From PALG01 sp964495885 (GTDB taxonomy: Bacteria > Bacteroidota > Bacteroidia > Flavobacteriales > Flavobacteriaceae): a stretch of 64,000 bases of DNA. This document shows, in pieces, positions 35,175 to 43,704 of the stretch. Numbering within the stretch: the first letter of the stretch is position 1; the number at the start of each line of letters is the position of its first letter. Position numbers and translations under genes: made by a program. Under the pieces are notes generated by a model. The model saw nothing but the letters and a program-made list of their open reading frames with translations, had not been told where the DNA came from and did not search any database. Location: contig CAZBWO010000007.1 in the NCBI GenBank assembly GCA_964495885.1, positions 1 through 64,000 on the forward strand. The letters run 5' to 3'.

Positions 35175-35846
35175 TTGAAACGGGAGTTCATTACAACTGC
35201 CGATGGATCTATGACGATTCATCTACCCGATTGGAATGAACAGTACCACTCAAAGCATGGGGCCCTTCAGGAAGCAAAACATGTATTTCTGGATAAGGGC
35301 CTCTCTTATTTTATTGAAAGGACCAATCAACAAGCCATTGATATCCTAGAAATAGGATTTGGCACTGGGCTGAATGCCCAACTTACCCAATTATATTCCG
35401 AAGCGGAAAAAGTTCATATCAATTATACAGGAGTGGAGGCGTATCCCATTGCTCTTTCAGAAGTATCTTTGCTAAACTATCCATCTCTATTAGGGATTCC
35501 AAAGGAATACTTTATAAAACTTCATCAAGCAAGTTGGGAAATCCAGAATGAAATCTCAACACATTTTTCACTAACAAAGCGTAAGCAATTCTTTGCAGAT
35601 ATTGAAGATCAAGCGAAATTCGATCTTATCTATTTTGATGCTTTTGGTGCTCGGGTTCAACCCAAATTATGGACAGAAGCTATTTTTGAAAAAATGTATG
35701 TGGCCCTCAAAAATAAAGGAGTATTGGTTACTTATGCTGCGAAAGGATCTGTTCGTAGAGCAATGCAGTCTGTAGGTTTTACGGTAGAGCGACTTCCTGG
35801 GCCTCCTGGAAAACGCGAAATGTTAAGAGCCCTAAAGGAAATCTGA
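35175..35846 (+). CDS. mnmD: tRNA mnm5s2U34 methyltransferase MnmD
   Basis: 223 residues, starting at a TTG codon 3 bases after the DUF4920 stop. It is the stand-alone methyltransferase half of MnmC (DUF752): ILEIGFGTGLNAQL is the SAM-binding loop, IYFDAFGARVQPKLWTEAIFE follows as YFDAFGARVQPKLW plus TEAIF, and GPPGKREMLRA ends the protein. It completes the wobble-uridine modification of tRNAs. The oxidase half of MnmC is not fused. Confidence 0.9.
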   Translation: MKREFITTADGSMTIHLPDWNEQYHSKHGALQEAKHVFLDKGLSYFIERTNQQAIDILEIGFGTGLNAQLTQLYSEAEKVHINYTGVEAYPIALSEVSLLNYPSLLGIPKEYFIKLHQASWEIQNEISTHFSLTKRKQFFADIEDQAKFDLIYFDAFGARVQPKLWTEAIFEKMYVALKNKGVLVTYAAKGSVRRAMQSVGFTVERLPGPPGKREMLRALKEI

Positions 35847-35938
35847 TTTTTGACCGAGGTGCTAAAAATACCTTAAGCTTCCGTTAAAGCCATTTAAAAT
35901 CCAGTTTTAAAATTGTAACTTTATTGAAAACCTCATAA

Positions 35939-36841
35939 ATGAAGATTTTAATTGCTGGCGCTACTGGTTTGATTGGAAAATCTTTGGTAGAGCGATGTAT
36001 GGAGGAAGGAATCCTTGTAAATTATCTTACCACCCGAAAGGAAAAAATAAAAACCGAACCTAATATCCAAGGGTATTATTGGAATCCCTCAAAGGGAATT
36101 ATAGATGTAAAAGCACTTGACGGGGTTATTTCTGTTGTTAACTTAGCAGGTGCTTCTATTTCCAAAAGATGGACTCCAAGCTACAAAAGAACAATTTTGA
36201 AAAGCAGGACAGAGCCTGCACAATTACTACTCAAAGTTCTGAAGGAAAGTACAAATACGGTTACTCAATATATTTCTGCAAGTGGGATAAGTATTTATCC
36301 AAGTTCTTTGGATGAACTCTATACCGAAAAAAACACCAAAATAGCTTCAAGTTTTTTAGGAAAGATAGTACAAGTATGGGAGGCTTCTGCAGATACATTT
36401 TCAACGATAGGAATTAAGGTGTCTAAAGTTCGTACTGGAATTGTACTTTCTACCGAAGGAGGGGCTCTTCCCCAAATGGTTAAACCCATAAAAATGGGAG
36501 TTGGGGCTCCATTAGGCAATGGGGAACAATGGCAGTCCTGGATTCATATTAATGATATAGTAGGAATTTATATGCATCTTTTGAAAAATGATCTCTCTGG
36601 AGTTTTTAATGCAGTATCTCCTAATCCCGTCACCAACAAACGCTTAACACATATGATTGCTGATATTTTGGATAAAAATTTATGGATGCCAAATGTTCCA
36701 GCATTTTTATTGCGGTTGGTATTGGGTAAAAGGGCAAGTTTGGCGCTAGAGAGTCAGCTAGTAAGCGCTGAAAAAATTCAGGAAAGCGGTTATAATTTTG
36801 AATATGTGAATCCGGAAAATGCGCTTTCAGATTTGTTGTAA
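35939..36841 (+). CDS. TIGR01777 family SDR epimerase-like protein
   Basis: A 300-residue NAD(P)-binding Rossmann protein: ILIAGATGLIGKSLVERC, VVNLAGASISKRWT, SASGISIYPS, VRTGIVLSTEGGALPQM and the C-terminal DUF1731-type segment (NMPAFLLRLVLG-like VPAFLLRLVLGKRASLALES). These match the YfcH/TIGR01777 family, whose substrate is not known. It stands alone, followed by the hairpin at 36848. Confidence 0.9.
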   Translation: MKILIAGATGLIGKSLVERCMEEGILVNYLTTRKEKIKTEPNIQGYYWNPSKGIIDVKALDGVISVVNLAGASISKRWTPSYKRTILKSRTEPAQLLLKVLKESTNTVTQYISASGISIYPSSLDELYTEKNTKIASSFLGKIVQVWEASADTFSTIGIKVSKVRTGIVLSTEGGALPQMVKPIKMGVGAPLGNGEQWQSWIHINDIVGIYMHLLKNDLSGVFNAVSPNPVTNKRLTHMIADILDKNLWMPNVPAFLLRLVLGKRASLALESQLVSAEKIQESGYNFEYVNPENALSDLL

Positions 36842-36872
36842 AAAATATGGGGCGGCCTTTGGCCGCCCCATA
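36841..36872 (-). terminator. Strong terminator for the YceI gene
   Basis: A perfect 11-bp stem (ATGGGGCGGCC / GGCCGCCCCAT, 3-base loop). On the minus strand it is followed by six T, 27 bases past the YceI stop. The plus strand has no T run, so for the gene at 35939 it is at best a weak end. Confidence 0.85.
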
Positions 36873-36898
36873 ATAGCATCACTTAAAGGATAATATCA

Positions 36899-37570
36899 TT
36901 ATTCTCTGTTTGCTACTACCTTCACGGTTAATTCAATATCATCATTGATGAATTTGTCCCCTAGGTTGTCAAAAATAGACTTAGAACCATAGTTAACCCC
37001 CCACTTTGTACGATCAATGCTAAAAGGCTCACTCTGAATCACAACCTGCTTTCCTTCATGGGTAACAGTAGCTGGGAAAGTAATATTGTTGGTTTTGTCT
37101 TTAATGGTTAGATTTCCTTCAATCATAGCTTTACCTTCTTCGTTTTCTTTTACACCTGTAAGTGCAAAACTTGCTGTAGGGTATGTATTTACGTTAAAGA
37201 AATCACCTTCTTTTCCTTCTACGGTTCCTTTAAGGTGGGCTTCAAGATTTTGTTTCATATCACCTTCAGCATCTAAGCTTACGATGGAAGTCATATCAAT
37301 TACAAATTTGCCTGCCTCAAGACGCTCATCTTTCATTACTACGGTTCCTTCTGAAACATTCACTGTTCCATTATGGCTTCCAGTAGGTTTGGTTCCTTTC
37401 CATTGGATTTCGGAAGCATCCATGGAAACAGTATATTCTTCTGATACAGCTGGAGTACTTGCTACTTCTTGTGCTTCAGTAGTTTCAGCTTCTTTTGCTT
37501 GATTTTTACAGGATACGAATCCTAAAGTGGTAATAGTGGCTAAAGCCACGGTAAAAACAATTTTTTTCAT
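36899..37570 (-). CDS. YceI-family lipoprotein
   Basis: 223 residues. The lipobox FVSC places the anchor at residue 21, followed by an Ala/Glu/Thr-rich linker. The YceI lipocalin-like barrel covers about 45-220 (ASEIQWKGTKPTGSHNGTV, TSFALTG-like TASFALTG, FSIDRTKWGVNYGS). YceI proteins bind polyprenyl or other long lipids in the periplasm. The gene is monocistronic with a TAATTTTG box (plus-strand CAAAATTA at 37599-37606) upstream of its start. Confidence 0.93.
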   Translation of the reverse strand: MKKIVFTVALATITTLGFVSCKNQAKEAETTEAQEVASTPAVSEEYTVSMDASEIQWKGTKPTGSHNGTVNVSEGTVVMKDERLEAGKFVIDMTSIVSLDAEGDMKQNLEAHLKGTVEGKEGDFFNVNTYPTASFALTGVKENEEGKAMIEGNLTIKDKTNNITFPATVTHEGKQVVIQSEPFSIDRTKWGVNYGSKSIFDNLGDKFINDDIELTVKVVANRE

Positions 37571-37598
37571 GGTTTACATTTACGTATTGGTTAAGCGC

Positions 37599-37606
37599 CA
37601 AAATTA
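37599..37606 (-). promoter_or_regulatory. Candidate -7 box for the YceI gene
   Basis: CAAAATTA on the plus strand reads TAATTTTG on the gene strand, a TAnnTTTG match 28 bases before the ATG at 37570. Confidence 0.45.
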
Positions 37607-37660
37607 CAATCTGGACAATTTATTATTCTTAATTTTCTGCTAAATTTATAGGTGTGACAT

Positions 37661-37693
37661 TTTGGCATTTTTCATCAATTGGCAGTACTTTTG
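37661..37693 (+). promoter_or_regulatory. Promoter of the grpE-dnaJ operon
   Basis: TTTG at 37661-37664 and TACTTTTG at 37686-37693, with a 21-base gap, match the Bacteroidota -33/-7 pattern. No CIRCE inverted repeat is present, so HrcA control is not indicated. Confidence 0.6.
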
Positions 37694-37724
37694 CAACCTC
37701 GAAATTAAATAATAGTTGTCGTTT

Positions 37725-38270
37725 ATGAGCAAGAAGAAAAAAGAAAAAGTTTCGGTTGCCGAAGAGGAAGTAATACAAAAAGATCCTCAATCGGAAAAAG
37801 TATCTCAAGAGGATACATCAAATTCTAATGTGGAACTTGAAGCCGCATTGGAAAAAGAAAAAGATAGATATTTGCGCCTTTTTGCTGATTTTGAAAACTA
37901 CAAAAAGAGAACGGGTAAGGAACGTCTTGAACTTTTCAAAACAGCAAGTCAGGATGTAATGGTAGCATTATTGCCAGTAATGGATGATTTTGAACGAGCC
38001 TTAAAGGAATTGGAGAAGAATGAAGAAGATTCGGTCTTTGAGGGTGTAAAACTCATTAGTAACAAGTTTAGGGAAGTGCTTCGACAAAAAGGACTGGATG
38101 AGGTAGAAACAAAGGTTGGTGAAAACTTTGACTCTGAAATCCACGAAGCAGTAACTCATATTCCAGCACCTTCCGAAGAAATGAAAGGAAAGATTATTGA
38201 TGTGATTGAAAAGGGATATCGATTAGGCGAGCGGATTATCCGTTATCCAAAAGTAGTGATAGGTAAATAA
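37725..38270 (+). CDS. grpE: Nucleotide exchange factor GrpE
   Basis: 181 residues from the ATG at 37725 (MSKKKKEKVS); a TTG three codons upstream is possible but less likely. A charged N-terminal tail is followed by the long dimerisation helix (DRYLRLFADFENYKKRTGKER) and the C-terminal beta domain (VGENFDSEIHEAV, GYRLGERIIRYPKVVIGK). GrpE releases ADP from DnaK. The dnaJ gene follows after one base. Confidence 0.96.
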   Translation: MSKKKKEKVSVAEEEVIQKDPQSEKVSQEDTSNSNVELEAALEKEKDRYLRLFADFENYKKRTGKERLELFKTASQDVMVALLPVMDDFERALKELEKNEEDSVFEGVKLISNKFREVLRQKGLDEVETKVGENFDSEIHEAVTHIPAPSEEMKGKIIDVIEKGYRLGERIIRYPKVVIGK

Positions 38271-38271
38271 G

Positions 38272-39390
38272 ATGAAAGAAGATTTTTACGACATATTGGG
38301 GATTTCAAAAGATGCTTCGGCAGCTGAAATAAAAAAGGCTTACCGAAAAAAGGCTATTGAATTCCACCCAGATAAAAATCCTGGTGACCCCAAAGCCGAG
38401 GAACAATTTAAAAAGGCCGCAGAGGCTTATGAAGTGTTGAGTGACCCCGACAAGAAAGCCAAATACGATCAATTTGGTCACCAAGCCTTTGAAGGTGGAG
38501 GATTTGGTGGTGGTGGCATGAACATGGATGATATCTTCAGCCAGTTTGGGGATATCTTCGGAGGTGCTTTTGGGGGAGGCTTCGGTGGTTTTAGTGGTTT
38601 TGGTGGCGGAAGATCGCAACGAAGGGTCAAAGGCAGTAACTTGCGCATTCGTGTAAAACTTTCCTTGGAAGAAATTGCCAACGGAGTTGAGAAAAAAATC
38701 AAGGTAAAGCGAAAAAAGCAAGCTCCTGGCACTACGTACAAAACCTGTCCAACTTGTAATGGACAAGGGCAGGTGACCAAAATTCAAAATACCATTTTAG
38801 GGAGAATGCAAACAGCAACTACCTGCGGTACTTGTAGGGGGGCTGGTGAAATTATCGATAAAATGGGAGCTGGAGCTGATGCCAACGGGATGGTTGCTTC
38901 TGAAGAAACCGTATCAATCAAAATTCCACCAGGCGTGGTAGATGGTATGCAGCTTAAAGTTACAGGAAAAGGGAATGAAGCTCCGGGTAATGGTGTTCCA
39001 GGTGATTTGTTGGTTGCGATTGAAGAGTTGCCACATGCTAGTCTTCAGCGTGAAGGGGATAACCTTCATCACGATTTATACATTAGTTTTTCTGAAGCTG
39101 CCCTTGGAACTTCCAAGGAAATTGAAACCGTTACCGGGAAGGTCCGTATTAAGATTGATGCTGGCACCCAAAGCGGAAAAATACTTCGGCTTAGAAAAAA
39201 AGGAATTCCAAGTATCAATGGTTACGGCACCGGAGATCTTTTGGTGCATGTAAATGTTTGGACGCCAAAGCACCTAAACAAGGAACAAAAAGAATTTTTT
39301 GAAAAAATGATGGGGGATAGTCATTTTCAACCCAATCCTGAAAAAGATGACAAATCCTTTTTTGAGAAAGTGAAAGATATGTTTTCTTAA
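38272..39390 (+). CDS. dnaJ: Chaperone DnaJ with reduced zinc domain
   Basis: 372 residues. The J domain (residues 1-70) has HPD in IEFHPDKNPGD. A Gly/Phe-rich region runs about 75-120. The cysteine-rich domain has only two CxxCxGxG motifs (CPTCNGQG and CGTCRGAG) instead of four, so it can bind one zinc ion. The C-terminal substrate-binding barrels are complete (IPPGVVDGMQLKVTGKGNE, GDLLVAIEELPH). The two-motif form is known among Bacteroidota DnaJ proteins. It is co-transcribed with grpE and followed by two tandem terminators. Confidence 0.95.
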   Translation: MKEDFYDILGISKDASAAEIKKAYRKKAIEFHPDKNPGDPKAEEQFKKAAEAYEVLSDPDKKAKYDQFGHQAFEGGGFGGGGMNMDDIFSQFGDIFGGAFGGGFGGFSGFGGGRSQRRVKGSNLRIRVKLSLEEIANGVEKKIKVKRKKQAPGTTYKTCPTCNGQGQVTKIQNTILGRMQTATTCGTCRGAGEIIDKMGAGADANGMVASEETVSIKIPPGVVDGMQLKVTGKGNEAPGNGVPGDLLVAIEELPHASLQREGDNLHHDLYISFSEAALGTSKEIETVTGKVRIKIDAGTQSGKILRLRKKGIPSINGYGTGDLLVHVNVWTPKHLNKEQKEFFEKMMGDSHFQPNPEKDDKSFFEKVKDMFS

Positions 39391-39430
39391 AAAATCGTTA
39401 ATTTCGGTTTTTTTTATATATATTTGATAT

Positions 39431-39460
39431 ATCGCTTACTCTTAAAAAGCGATAATTTTT
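39431..39460 (+). terminator. First terminator after dnaJ
   Basis: The stem ATCGCTT / AAGCGAT with a 9-base loop is followed by AATTTTTCTTTTT. It lies 40 bases past the dnaJ stop. Confidence 0.55.
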
Positions 39461-39481
39461 CTTTTTCATAGCAATTTTTTT

Positions 39482-39517
39482 CCCACCCTAGGCAATTTGT
39501 CTAGGGTGGGTTTTTTT
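39482..39517 (+). terminator. Second, strong terminator after dnaJ
   Basis: A 10-bp perfect stem CCCACCCTAG / CTAGGGTGGG with a 9-base loop, followed by seven T and preceded by six T/A-rich bases. It isolates the chaperone operon from the ABC transporter cluster. Confidence 0.85.
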
Positions 39518-39634
39518 CACCCATTCTGAAAATTTGTAACAAAGTCTGGATTCTTTCTACCAATTCATAAATTTATACCAATTGCTTTATCTCTTTTAGG
39601 GGAAATCTTAACTTTACCATTCAAAGACACACTT

Positions 39635-40561
39635 ATGGAACACCTACTTGTAGCCGAAAATGTTTCAAAAACCTTTGGGTCTTTTAAGGCGCTCAATGAT
39701 ATTTCGGTTTCGGTTCCCAAAGGTTCTATTTATGGGCTTTTAGGCCCTAACGGAGCGGGAAAGACCACCTTTATTAGAATCATCAATCAAATCACCATGC
39801 CAGATCAGGGAAAGGTGTATTTAGATGGTGCCCCTTTAGAACCCAAGCATATTAAGGATATTGGGTATCTTCCAGAAGAACGCGGACTCTACAAGTCTAT
39901 GAAAGTAGGGGAGCAGGCCATATATTTGGCACAGTTAAAAGGTCTCTCCAAACAAGAAGCCAAAAAGCGTTTGAAGTATTGGTTTGATAGATTGGAAATT
40001 GGGGATTGGTGGAATAAAAAAATTCAAGAGCTTTCTAAGGGGATGGCTCAAAAGATACAGTTTGTAGTAACTGTTTTACACGAACCAAAACTCCTTATTT
40101 TTGATGAGCCTTTCAGTGGTTTTGATCCTATTAATGCAAATCTTATCAAAGATGAGATCCTGAAATTAAGGGAAGATGGCGCTACGGTAATTTTTTCTAC
40201 CCATAGAATGGAATCTGTAGAGGAAATGTGTGACCATATTGCTTTAATCCATAAGTCCAATAAAATTTTAGACGGAAAACTTATCGATATTAAAAGGGCC
40301 CATAAATCCAATACCTATGAAGTAGGGCTTATGGTGGAAAATCATGAGCAGGTATCCAAGGCACTTCGGGAAAAATTTACGTTATCTTCCGCAACTTTTA
40401 AAAGTATCAACGACGAGTTGCAATATAAAATACAGATTCCCGAAACGCACTCGCCAAACTCCTTGATTTCCTACTTGTCTTCTTTAGGACAGGTTACTCA
40501 TTTTGTTGAGGTGGTGCCCAGTGCAAATGACATTTTTATTCAAACGGTAAAAAACAATTAA
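39635..40561 (+). CDS. ABC transporter ATP-binding protein (NatA-like)
   Basis: 308 residues. Walker A GPNGAGKTT (near residue 40), the signature LSKGMAQKIQ, Walker B LLIFDEPFSGFDP and the switch histidine STHRMESVEEM are intact. After the ABC domain a C-terminal domain of about 80 residues (VGLMVENHEQVSKALREK) matches NatA/DUF4162-type ATPases. With the next gene it forms an ABC-2 exporter related to the sodium exporter NatAB; the true substrate is unknown. First gene of a probable seven-gene operon. Confidence 0.93.
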   Translation: MEHLLVAENVSKTFGSFKALNDISVSVPKGSIYGLLGPNGAGKTTFIRIINQITMPDQGKVYLDGAPLEPKHIKDIGYLPEERGLYKSMKVGEQAIYLAQLKGLSKQEAKKRLKYWFDRLEIGDWWNKKIQELSKGMAQKIQFVVTVLHEPKLLIFDEPFSGFDPINANLIKDEILKLREDGATVIFSTHRMESVEEMCDHIALIHKSNKILDGKLIDIKRAHKSNTYEVGLMVENHEQVSKALREKFTLSSATFKSINDELQYKIQIPETHSPNSLISYLSSLGQVTHFVEVVPSANDIFIQTVKNN

Positions 40562-40571
40562 TCAATTTGTT

Positions 40572-41885
40572 ATGAATCATTTGTTATTAATCGTAAAACG
40601 TGAATACCTTAATAAAATTAAGAATAAGTCGTTTATAATCATGACTTTTTTGAGCCCAATCCTCATGGTGGGTATTTTTAGCTTGGTGGCCTATCTGTCA
40701 CAGTTAAATAACGATAAGGTTCGAACGATTTCGGTATTGGATGAAAGCGGATTGTTTCAGGACCAATTTGAAGATAGTGACAATTTAAAGTTCAATATCT
40801 TAGGGGATGTTTCGTTGGAGAAAGCGAAAGTGAATGCTGAAGCCGAAGGGGTCTATGGACTACTCTACATCCCGAAAATGTCTACAATGGATGAACTTTC
40901 CAAAGAAATTACCTTCTATTCTGAGGATTCACCATCTTTAATTATCATGGATGATATTGAAGACCTTATGCAAGCTAAGGCCAATACCATCAAATTAAAA
41001 GAAGCCGGACTGGATGCCGAATTGGTAAAAAGTTTGCGGGTTAATATTGATACCCAATTAGAGACTTTTGGAGGTGAGGAAACCTCTAAGTTAGGATCGG
41101 GGTTAAAATTGATTTTTGGGGGCATCGCCGGTTATTTACTGTTTATGTTTATTATCATCTACGGAAACATGATTATGCGAAGCGTGATTGAAGAAAAGAC
41201 CAGTAGGATTATTGAAGTAATCATTTCTTCGGTAAAGCCAATACAATTATTATTAGGAAAGATTTTTGGCACCTCATTAGCAGGGATTACACAGTTTTTG
41301 GCTTGGGTAATACTTTTGGGGCTTTTTAGTACTGTTGTTTCTGCCATTTTTGGAATAGATATGAGTGCAGTATCTGCACAACAAGAGGCGCTTGCGCAAG
41401 TACAAGAAACTTCTGGAGGCTTACAGCAAATAACACTGGAAGTTATGCGGGAAATTAATAATCTCCCCCTAATTAATCTGGTCATTATGTTTATCTTTTT
41501 CTTTGTGGGTGGGTATTTATTATATGCTTCTCTTTATGCAGCTATTGGCGCTGCCGTAGATAGTGAAACAGATACCCAACAGTTTATGTTGCCATTGTTG
41601 TTACCGCTCATACTAGCAGTGTATGTTGGGTTTTTTACGGTAATTGAAGATCCTCACGGCACTGTTTCCCAAGTGTTTTCCTATATACCCTTTACATCGC
41701 CTGTAGTGATGCTCATGCGTATTCCTTTTGGAGTTCCTTTATGGCAACAAATCCTTTCCATCGTGATTTTATTTGCTACCTTTATTGGCACGGTTTGGTT
41801 TGCAGCAAAAATCTATAGAGTTGGGATATTGATGTATGGAAAAAAACCAAGCTATAAAGAAATTATCAAATGGATTAGATATTAA
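40572..41885 (+). CDS. ABC-2 type permease (NatB-like)
   Basis: 437 residues. One N-terminal helix (FIIMTFLSPILMVGIFSLVA) is followed by a periplasmic domain (about 45-175) and five more hydrophobic helices. The motif RSVIEEKTSRIIEVIISSVKP is the conserved ABC-2 cytoplasmic segment of NatB-like permeases. It is the membrane partner of the preceding ATPase. The stop overlaps the next start by one base. Confidence 0.92.
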   Translation: MNHLLLIVKREYLNKIKNKSFIIMTFLSPILMVGIFSLVAYLSQLNNDKVRTISVLDESGLFQDQFEDSDNLKFNILGDVSLEKAKVNAEAEGVYGLLYIPKMSTMDELSKEITFYSEDSPSLIIMDDIEDLMQAKANTIKLKEAGLDAELVKSLRVNIDTQLETFGGEETSKLGSGLKLIFGGIAGYLLFMFIIIYGNMIMRSVIEEKTSRIIEVIISSVKPIQLLLGKIFGTSLAGITQFLAWVILLGLFSTVVSAIFGIDMSAVSAQQEALAQVQETSGGLQQITLEVMREINNLPLINLVIMFIFFFVGGYLLYASLYAAIGAAVDSETDTQQFMLPLLLPLILAVYVGFFTVIEDPHGTVSQVFSYIPFTSPVVMLMRIPFGVPLWQQILSIVILFATFIGTVWFAAKIYRVGILMYGKKPSYKEIIKWIRY

Positions 41886-42814
41886 TGATACAGGAAGAGG
41901 TAACAGAAAAGATTTCGGAAGTTGTTAAAGAGGACATTTGGGGAAGCATTAAAAGCTTCCTAAACTATGGATTTCATTTTGGGGAAGGAGATAAGGCCAT
42001 TGATATAACCATTGGGTTATTGTTATTGGTCATCTTTTCTTTTTTAGTTACGAGCAACCTCCTAAAATGGGTTAGAAAACTTTACACCCGAAAGATGAGC
42101 GAGGTTGATACGCAAAAGTTCATCAGCGTATTTAAATTCATCAAGTACATTACCTATGTTATCGTTGTATTTACTGTCCTAAGTTTTGCCGGTGTAAACG
42201 TTACGCCGGTCTTGGCTGCATCTGCGGCACTTTTGGTAGGATTGGGATTAGCGCTTCAGGATTTATTCAAAGATATTATTGGCGGAGTGTTTATTATTGT
42301 TGATAAATCCCTCCTGGTGGGTGATATTATTGAGATTGATGGGAAAGTTGGCCGAGTGATGGATATTAAACTTAGAACGACCAGAGCCATTACAAGGGAT
42401 GATAAAATTTTTATTGTTCCCAATCACAAATTTATTAGCGATACCATATATAATTATACCCAAAACCACAAAATGACCCGTGAATTTGTTAGGGTTGGGG
42501 TGGCCTACGGAAGTGATACCCAATTGGTAAAAGAACTGATGCTGAAAGCTGTTAGTAATGATAAACGAATCCTAAAACAGCCAAGTCCATTTGTATTATT
42601 TGAAGATTTTGGCGATTCTGCCTTAGTGTTTAGTGTTTATTTTTTTCTTTCCAATAGTTTTATTGATCCAGTAATTAAAAGTGACATCCGATTTCGAATC
42701 GATACTTCTTTTAGAGAACATAAGGTTACTATTCCTTTTCCACAACGCGATGTTCATATATATCCAACAAATCTTGGGGAAGAAAAGCCAGGTGCGAAAC
42801 AGGAAGGTGCATGA
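41885..42814 (+). CDS. Mechanosensitive ion channel (MscS family)
   Basis: 309 residues. Three transmembrane helices lie at about 40-60, 85-105 and 110-135. The pore helix ASAALLVGLGLALQDLFKDIIGG and the beta domain start VDKSLLVGDIIEIDGKVGRV (quoted in part) are typical MscS. The channel opens on membrane tension during hypo-osmotic shock. It overlaps the previous stop by one base and the next start by four. Confidence 0.94.
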   Translation: MIQEEVTEKISEVVKEDIWGSIKSFLNYGFHFGEGDKAIDITIGLLLLVIFSFLVTSNLLKWVRKLYTRKMSEVDTQKFISVFKFIKYITYVIVVFTVLSFAGVNVTPVLAASAALLVGLGLALQDLFKDIIGGVFIIVDKSLLVGDIIEIDGKVGRVMDIKLRTTRAITRDDKIFIVPNHKFISDTIYNYTQNHKMTREFVRVGVAYGSDTQLVKELMLKAVSNDKRILKQPSPFVLFEDFGDSALVFSVYFFLSNSFIDPVIKSDIRFRIDTSFREHKVTIPFPQRDVHIYPTNLGEEKPGAKQEGA

Positions 42815-43701
42815 AAATAGTTTGGATATTTTTATTTTTGGGGATAGGCTTCACCCAAGCATTATTTTCACAGTCAACAGATATTGCTAGGTTAGAATAT
42901 ACCTACATTCCTTTTTCAAATGGAGACAATACCTTAAATCGTTTCCGTGCGTTGATGCAACTACCCATTCCTTTAAATGAAGACAAAGACAGATTATTTG
43001 TGATTGGGGCAGAGTACCGCTACTTAGATCTTCAATTTCAGGAGGAACTTCCTTTTGATACTTCAAACCTGGAGTCTGTACAAAGAATAAGTGGTTATGT
43101 GGGTTTTGCCATGCAGTTTAATAATCATTGGATCTTTGGTGCAGAAATTGGGGCAAGAATCAATTCCAATTTGCAAGGTGCAATACAATCAGATGATGTA
43201 ATTTATTCTGGAGCTGCCTATTTAATAAAAGAAGGTGTAGGAAGTGAGGAAACCAAACCCAGCCGTCTAATTTTGGGGCTAAGATATTCTACAACTCCTG
43301 GAAGGAATTTTCCACTGCCGGTTATTAATTATTTCAAACAAATTAATAAACGAATGACCTACACCTTGGGAGTCCCAAAGACCAATTTCAGGTATTATCT
43401 AAATGATTCCCAAAAAGATGCCGTACAGGTATATGCCACCTTAGATAACTTTTTCGCGAACATCCAACAGAATATTGCAATTCCTGGCACTTCCGCGTTA
43501 GCCGAAAATATCTCTATGACCAATGTGCTGCTGGGACTTGGCTATGAACACTTTTTCACAAAACATTTATTATATTACGCTTACCTGGCGTATACAGTGC
43601 ATTCAGAATATCGACTTAGGGATAATAACAGGGAAACAGCTTTCGTAATTTCTAATGAGAACACCTTGTATGTTAGATCAGGAGTAAAATTTAAATTTTA
43701 A
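42811..43701 (+). CDS. DUF6268-like outer-membrane beta-barrel protein
   Basis: 296 residues. A signal peptide of about 20 residues (cleavage after LFS or SQS) is followed by alternating hydrophobic strands rich in Tyr/Phe and ending with VRSGVKFKF, an aromatic C-terminus typical of outer-membrane barrels. The pattern (LEYTYIPFSNGDNTLNRFRA, GYEHFFTKHLLYYAYLAYT) fits DUF6268. Function unknown. It overlaps the MscS gene by 4 bases (ATGA). Confidence 0.75.
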   Translation: MKIVWIFLFLGIGFTQALFSQSTDIARLEYTYIPFSNGDNTLNRFRALMQLPIPLNEDKDRLFVIGAEYRYLDLQFQEELPFDTSNLESVQRISGYVGFAMQFNNHWIFGAEIGARINSNLQGAIQSDDVIYSGAAYLIKEGVGSEETKPSRLILGLRYSTTPGRNFPLPVINYFKQINKRMTYTLGVPKTNFRYYLNDSQKDAVQVYATLDNFFANIQQNIAIPGTSALAENISMTNVLLGLGYEHFFTKHLLYYAYLAYTVHSEYRLRDNNRETAFVISNENTLYVRSGVKFKF

Positions 43702-43704
43702 AAC

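Noticed and set aside
36848..36872. GC-rich perfect hairpin as a mobile REP-like element
   Set aside because: Single copy in this window and followed by six T on the minus strand, so it is explained as the YceI terminator.
37571..37724. CIRCE/HrcA operator in front of grpE-dnaJ
   Set aside because: No TTAGCACTC inverted repeat is present in the region; only a normal -33/-7 promoter is seen.
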